Part shown: positions 29,326 through 32,744 of the stretch, in pieces
How positions within the stretch are numbered: position 1 is the stretch's first letter
How the letters are laid out: each line of letters begins with the position of its first letter
DNA from: Novosphingobium sp.
Lineage (GTDB): Bacteria > Pseudomonadota > Alphaproteobacteria > Sphingomonadales > Sphingomonadaceae
Reading direction: 5' to 3'
DNA length: 32,744 nt
Assembly: GCA_027311705.1 (NCBI GenBank)
Contig: DAICYJ010000205.1
Coordinates: 1 to 32,744 of the forward strand
Program-made: the position numbers and the translations under genes
Notes under the pieces: generated by a model
Told to the model about the DNA's origin: nothing
Database searches by the model: none
What the model saw: the letters and a program-made list of their open reading frames with translations, nothing else

Positions 29326-30237
29326 ATGGCAGAGCAAGGTGCGGAAAAAAACATCAGCGTGATCGGCCTTGGCGAGATGGGCGCGGCGCTTGCACGTGCC
29401 CTGCTTTCGCAAGGCTATCGCGTCACGGGCTGGAATCGGTCGCGCGCAAAGGCTCAAAAGCTGGCCGGGCTGGGAGCGCAGGTTGCCGATAGGGTGCTGG
29501 AGGCCGTCAAGGCCAGCCCGGTGATCGTCACTTGCGTTGCCGATTATCAAACGCTGGCCGGACTGCTGCAAAATCCCGAAGTCACCGATGCGATTGCGGG
29601 CAAGACGCTGATCCAGTTGACCACCCGCACCCCGGCAGAAGCCCGCGCGGGGCAAGCGTGGACGACGCAGGCCGGCGTCGCCTGCCTCGAAGGTGCCATT
29701 CAGGCTTATCCGATGCATATCGGCACGCCAGAGGGTAGCATTCTCTATGCGGGCCCATCCGGTACTTTCGAAGCCGTGCGACCCACCCTTGATGCCCTGA
29801 CCGGTCAGGTCATTCACGTTGGCGAACAGATCGGCAGCGCGGCGGCGCTCGACCTCGCGCTGGCGGGAACCGTCGTTCCGGGTGCAACGGTGGCCTTCCT
29901 GCAAGGTGCCGCCTTGTGCCACGCCGAAGGAGCCTCTCTGGATGCCTATCTCGAAACGGTGGAGCGCAGTGTCGTTCCGGGGCTGATGCTGTCGACCTTC
30001 CGGGCCAGTATCCCCATGATCGAGGCCGGGAATTATGCCTACGGCGGCGAAGGCGCCCCGCTCGATGCTTGGGTGCCCGGCTTGCAGATGGTGGTGCAGG
30101 CTGCGCGCGATGCCGGTATCAATCCGCGCTGGAACGAATTCGTGCTCGGCCACCTCGAACAGGCGGTCGCCGAAGGCCACGGGCAGGGCGAATTGGCGGC
30201 CATTTTCGAACAACTTCGTAAACCTGCGACGCGATGA
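29326..30237 (+). CDS. NAD(P)-binding protein of the imine reductase / beta-hydroxyacid dehydrogenase family
   Basis: 303 residues. The Rossmann motif GLGEMG (14-19) and WNRSRAKA point to NADPH binding. The phrases VTCVADYQTL, TRTPAEARAGQAW, YPMHIGTPEGSILYAG and VIHVGEQIGSAAALDLAL follow the pattern of imine reductases rather than 3-hydroxyisobutyrate dehydrogenases, which would have a DAPVSGG motif and a catalytic Lys in GNxxK. D176 sits where imine reductases carry their Asp or Tyr proton donor. ATG 29326 has GGAAAG upstream. Its stop overlaps the first possible ATG of the next gene. With a class III aminotransferase in the same operon, reduction of a cyclic imine is plausible but unproven. 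Confidence 0.87.
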   Translation: MAEQGAEKNISVIGLGEMGAALARALLSQGYRVTGWNRSRAKAQKLAGLGAQVADRVLEAVKASPVIVTCVADYQTLAGLLQNPEVTDAIAGKTLIQLTTRTPAEARAGQAWTTQAGVACLEGAIQAYPMHIGTPEGSILYAGPSGTFEAVRPTLDALTGQVIHVGEQIGSAAALDLALAGTVVPGATVAFLQGAALCHAEGASLDAYLETVERSVVPGLMLSTFRASIPMIEAGNYAYGGEGAPLDAWVPGLQMVVQAARDAGINPRWNEFVLGHLEQAVAEGHGQGELAAIFEQLRKPATR

Positions 30238-30251
30238 AATCGGAGAGAATG

Positions 30252-31148
30252 ATGGACCGGATCCTTATTCTGGGTGCCACCGGCAATATTGGGGGCCTGA
30301 CCAGCGAACGGTTGGCGGGAAGGGGCGCTGCCCTGCGCTTGGCCAGCAGCCGCGAGGCGGGCCGGGCTGCGCTGGCCGAACGGTTCCCCGATGCGGAAAC
30401 GGTGCAGGCAGACTGGTACGACGAGGCGAGCCTTGAAGCAGCCATGCAGGGCGTAAACCGGGTATTCGTCGTCACGCCCGATTTCATGACCGATGAACGC
30501 GTGGTCACGCCGAACATCATCAATGCGGCAAAGGCGGTCGGCTCGATCAACCAGATAGTGCGCTTGATCGCCATTCCCCCCGGACTGACGGAGGCAGGCC
30601 TATCGCAGGCATTCCTCGATACCCGTTGCGGCGCAAACCTGCACGTGATCGCCAAGCCGCTGTTCGACGCGAGCGGCCTGCCGATGACGTACATCAACGT
30701 GCCCGGCTGGATCATGTTCAACCTGCCATGGTTTCTTGCGCCGGAGGTCAAGGCCAACCGGCGGCTGGCAATGCCCGCCGTCACCGACGCGGATCGCATG
30801 TGGATTTCCGAAGGCGATATAGCCGATGTCGCCGCGACGATCCTGACCGCGCCGATTGCCGATCACGTCGGCAAGGAACACGTCCTCACCGCGCCTGCGC
30901 GCTACGATTACCATGCCATCGCCCGGATGCTGGGCGAGGAACTGGGCGACGAGGTCGCCTTTGCCGATGACGACGGCCCGTTGCGCGAGACGATGGGCGA
31001 GGCGTTCGACGCCCTGATGATCTACTTCCAGCACGAAACCCGCGCCTATGGCGGGGTGGTGCACGGCGAGACCGTGGCCGAACTGCTCGGCCGGCCGCAG
31101 GAAACGGTGCGCGACTACATCAATGCCAACCGCGAATTGTTTGCATAA
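30252..31148 (+). CDS. NmrA-like NAD(P)-binding protein
   Basis: 298 residues, atypical SDR of the NmrA/TMR group. The motif ILGATGNIGG (about 5-14) binds the dinucleotide, and VFVVTPDF, INVPGWIMF and a late ARMLGEELG fit NmrA-like reductases or sensors. There is no YxxxK triad. Three in-frame ATGs lie close together: 30234 (overlapping the previous stop as ATGA), 30249 and 30252. GGAGAG at 30242-30247 sits best for 30252. It may reduce a double bond or quinone-like intermediate, or act as a redox sensor. Context gives no firm role. Confidence 0.88.
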   Translation: MDRILILGATGNIGGLTSERLAGRGAALRLASSREAGRAALAERFPDAETVQADWYDEASLEAAMQGVNRVFVVTPDFMTDERVVTPNIINAAKAVGSINQIVRLIAIPPGLTEAGLSQAFLDTRCGANLHVIAKPLFDASGLPMTYINVPGWIMFNLPWFLAPEVKANRRLAMPAVTDADRMWISEGDIADVAATILTAPIADHVGKEHVLTAPARYDYHAIARMLGEELGDEVAFADDDGPLRETMGEAFDALMIYFQHETRAYGGVVHGETVAELLGRPQETVRDYINANRELFA

Positions 31149-31164
31149 CCCGCAGGAGACGAGA

Positions 31165-31719
31165 ATGTCCGAAGAGATCAAGCGTCCGAGCATCGAAGTC
31201 ATCGACAACGAGGAACGCCGCGCCTTCATCGCCAAGGCCATGGCCGCGATGGCGGCCACCGCCGCGCTTTCGGGCAAAGCCGGCGCCACCGAACCTGCGA
31301 CGGTTGCCGCCAAGACGGCACCCGCTCCGCTTCGCCCGGTACGGCTCGATCCCAAATATATGGAAGGGAAGGATATTCCGGCGCTGGCTCCATGGCCGGC
31401 CGCCATGCAGCTTCGCCCGATGAAGACCCACCGGACAATCCAGTGGTACACTGGCGAGAAGCTTAGCTGCATGGTCTATGATGCGGATGATGGTCTGCTC
31501 AAGTTCACCGACCTGCCTTACGACGAACAGGTCGTGCTGCTGAGTGGCACGGCGACGCTGACCTCGCTCGACGGTACGGTCGAAGTGTTTAACAAAGGCG
31601 ACGTTTTCATCGCGCCCAAGGGCTGGTCCGGCACATGGCAACTGGCCGACAACTACCGCGAGTTGATCTGCTTCGAAACGAAGTCGCTCGATTATGCCAT
31701 GAAGACCTGGTTCGAATAA
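31165..31719 (+). CDS. Tat-exported cupin-domain protein
   Basis: 184 residues. An unusual N-terminus (R18-R19-A-F-I followed by a hydrophobic Ala-rich stretch ending at SGKAGA, about 39) looks like a twin-arginine signal, so the mature protein is probably periplasmic. The remainder is a single small cupin of the Cupin_3/DUF861 type: DEQVVLLSGTATLTSLDG, then NKGDVFIAPKGWSGTWQL. No metal-binding His pair is evident. Start ATG 31165 has AGGAG upstream and is 16 bp after the NmrA-like gene. Ureidoglycine-aminohydrolase-like proteins share this fold, but a reaction cannot be assigned. Confidence 0.83.
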   Translation: MSEEIKRPSIEVIDNEERRAFIAKAMAAMAATAALSGKAGATEPATVAAKTAPAPLRPVRLDPKYMEGKDIPALAPWPAAMQLRPMKTHRTIQWYTGEKLSCMVYDADDGLLKFTDLPYDEQVVLLSGTATLTSLDGTVEVFNKGDVFIAPKGWSGTWQLADNYRELICFETKSLDYAMKTWFE

Positions 31720-31729
31720 CGTGGCGGGC

Positions 31730-32488
31730 ATGAGCGAACGCGCGATCGTCACCGGGGCGACTTCCGGCATCGGCCGCGCGGTTGCTGTCCGCCTTGGCCG
31801 CCGTGGTGCCATTGTAGCGATACTGGGGCGTAGCGAAGCCAAGGCTGCGCAAGTGGCTGAGGAGGTCAGGGCCGCAGGCGGAACACCGTGGATCGGCACT
31901 GTCGACATTGCGGATATTCAGGCCGTGAGCGATGTCGTGTCGCGCTTTGCCGCGGCCTATGGCGGCATCGACACCGCCGTATCGTCCGCCGGGATCGCTT
32001 CGACCGGAACCGTGACCTCGACCGAACCCGACGAATGGCACCGCATCATCAACACCAACCTGAATGGCACGTATTATCTGGCGCGTGCCGTCGTCCCTGA
32101 ACTGGTGAAGACGAGGGGTTCGTTCGTGGCCATCAGTTCCGATGCCGGGGTGCAGGGCGCACAAGGTTACGCAGCGTATGCCACGTCCAAGCATGCGCTC
32201 CACGGGCTGATCAAGTGCATGGCGCTCGATCACGGGCCGGACGGCGTGCGCAGCCACGCGGTGTGCCCATCGTTTGTCGAGACGCCGATGGCCGATGAAT
32301 TGCTGGCGTCAGCCACGGCCGAAGAAGTTGCTTATTTCAAGAAGACCATCCCGCTGGGGCGCTTTGCCAAACCGGAGGAGGTGGCCGATGCGGTGGCCCA
32401 CTTGACGTCCGCCGAGGCCGCGTTCGCCAACGGCGTTTTCTACCGGCTCGATGGCGGATCGACCGCCGGATATTTCCTGGCCGGCTGA
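31730..32488 (+). CDS. SDR family oxidoreductase
   Basis: Classical NAD(P)-dependent SDR of 252 residues: TGATSGIG at about 8-15, SSAG in place of NNAG, the catalytic Ser in AISSDAG, Y150-x3-K154 in YATSKHALHGL, CPSFVETPM and the final FYRLDGGS. The start is uncertain: GTG 31721 lies 1 bp after the cupin stop, and ATG 31730 is three codons later; neither has a good ribosome site, so translational coupling is likely. It is a third SDR in the operon and is diverged from the other two, so it probably acts on a different hydroxyl or keto group. Confidence 0.92.
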   Translation: MSERAIVTGATSGIGRAVAVRLGRRGAIVAILGRSEAKAAQVAEEVRAAGGTPWIGTVDIADIQAVSDVVSRFAAAYGGIDTAVSSAGIASTGTVTSTEPDEWHRIINTNLNGTYYLARAVVPELVKTRGSFVAISSDAGVQGAQGYAAYATSKHALHGLIKCMALDHGPDGVRSHAVCPSFVETPMADELLASATAEEVAYFKKTIPLGRFAKPEEVADAVAHLTSAEAAFANGVFYRLDGGSTAGYFLAG

Positions 32489-32545
32489 TCGCGCGCAACC
32501 GCCGCGGGCAGGAATGGGGACGCGAGAACGAGGACAACGGGGCAT

Positions 32546-32744
32546 ATGCCGCAGTCGGGGATTAGACATCATGCCAGCGATACGGTGTTGAACAAGGATA
32601 CGCAGCCCAGCGAAGCCAGTTCGCCCAGCCCGGAAACGCATCAGTTTTCCCGGTCAGGAACCGTCACACTTTCGCTCATCAGCACGCTGCCGTGGCTCAG
32701 TTTCATGGTTCTGCCTTATGAAATATCGGTCATTGGATCATCGT
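32546..32744 (+). CDS. Probable membrane transporter, 5' part (runs off the window)
   Basis: An open frame from ATG 32546 continues without a stop to the window edge (66 codons). The first 38 residues are polar and Ser/Thr/Pro-rich, followed by TVTLSLISTLPWLSFMVL-PYEISVIGSS, which looks like the first membrane helix of an MFS-type transporter. GGGG lies just before the ATG, and the gene would be 57 bp after the SDR, in the same direction. Only a short piece is visible, so the family is a guess. Confidence 0.5.
   Translation, partial: MPQSGIRHHASDTVLNKDTQPSEASSPSPETHQFSRSGTVTLSLISTLPWLSFMVLPYEISVIGSS

Noticed and set aside
28050..29354. 434-codon minus-strand frame opposite the SCP2-type thiolase
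   Set aside because: Antisense shadow of a gene with recognisable thiolase residues.

Overview
The window looks like a catabolic island from a sphingomonad (Alphaproteobacteria, order Sphingomonadales; Novosphingobium- or Sphingobium-like). This rests on high-GC coding, two large TonB-dependent receptors beside catabolic genes, tightly packed beta-oxidation operons, a PQQ-dependent quinohemoprotein dehydrogenase and many SDR and acyl-CoA enzymes. The genus is an inference; no rRNA or housekeeping marker is present. I saw no tRNA, rRNA, CRISPR, transposase or phage gene.

Layout. (1) 1-1343: C-terminal two thirds of a TonB-dependent receptor and a hairpin. (2) 1470-2705, minus: a TetR-type regulator made of two complete TetR units in one chain, divergent from (3) 2850-10004: a beta-oxidation operon (enoyl-CoA hydratase/3-hydroxyacyl-CoA dehydrogenase fusion, thiolase, two long acyl-CoA dehydrogenases, EthD-like protein). 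(4) 10478-13822: a three-gene split biotin-dependent carboxylase (BCCP, biotin carboxylase and a divergent HMG-CoA-lyase/pyruvate-carboxylase-type TIM barrel), closed by a hairpin. (5) 13864-14667, minus: a tyrosine-phosphatase-like protein, divergent from an acyl-CoA synthetase (14762-16282). (6) 16296-17033, minus: a GntR/FCD regulator, divergent from a full TonB receptor (17350-19650) with a clear terminator. (7) 19817-23889, minus: PQQ/haem c dehydrogenase lipoprotein, a seven-helix membrane protein of unknown family, and an MFS transporter. (8) 24155 to the end, plus: a long operon with choline-kinase/APH-like kinase, SDR, class III aminotransferase, SDR-like protein without the catalytic lysine, SCP2-type thiolase, imine-reductase-like dehydrogenase, NmrA-like protein, Tat-exported cupin, SDR and the start of a probable transporter.

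How the genes may work together (inference). A bulky substrate enters through the TonB receptors. An alcohol group may be oxidised in the periplasm by the quinohemoprotein. Acids are activated by the AMP-forming ligase and shortened by the beta-oxidation enzymes. The carboxylase, the kinase and the aminotransferase/imine-reductase pair suggest a branched, hydroxylated and possibly nitrogen-containing substrate. I cannot name it.

The strongest regulatory signal is a near-identical 16-bp element, TGTCCTACRKTYTTGC. It lies upstream of the carboxylase operon, the full TonB receptor and the PQQ dehydrogenase, each time pointing toward the gene. A related perfect palindrome lies between the phosphatase and the acyl-CoA synthetase. 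This suggests one regulon covering most of the island. The most unusual proteins are the double TetR regulator, the CT-like protein with replaced metal ligands, and the PQQ dehydrogenase with replaced active-site residues.
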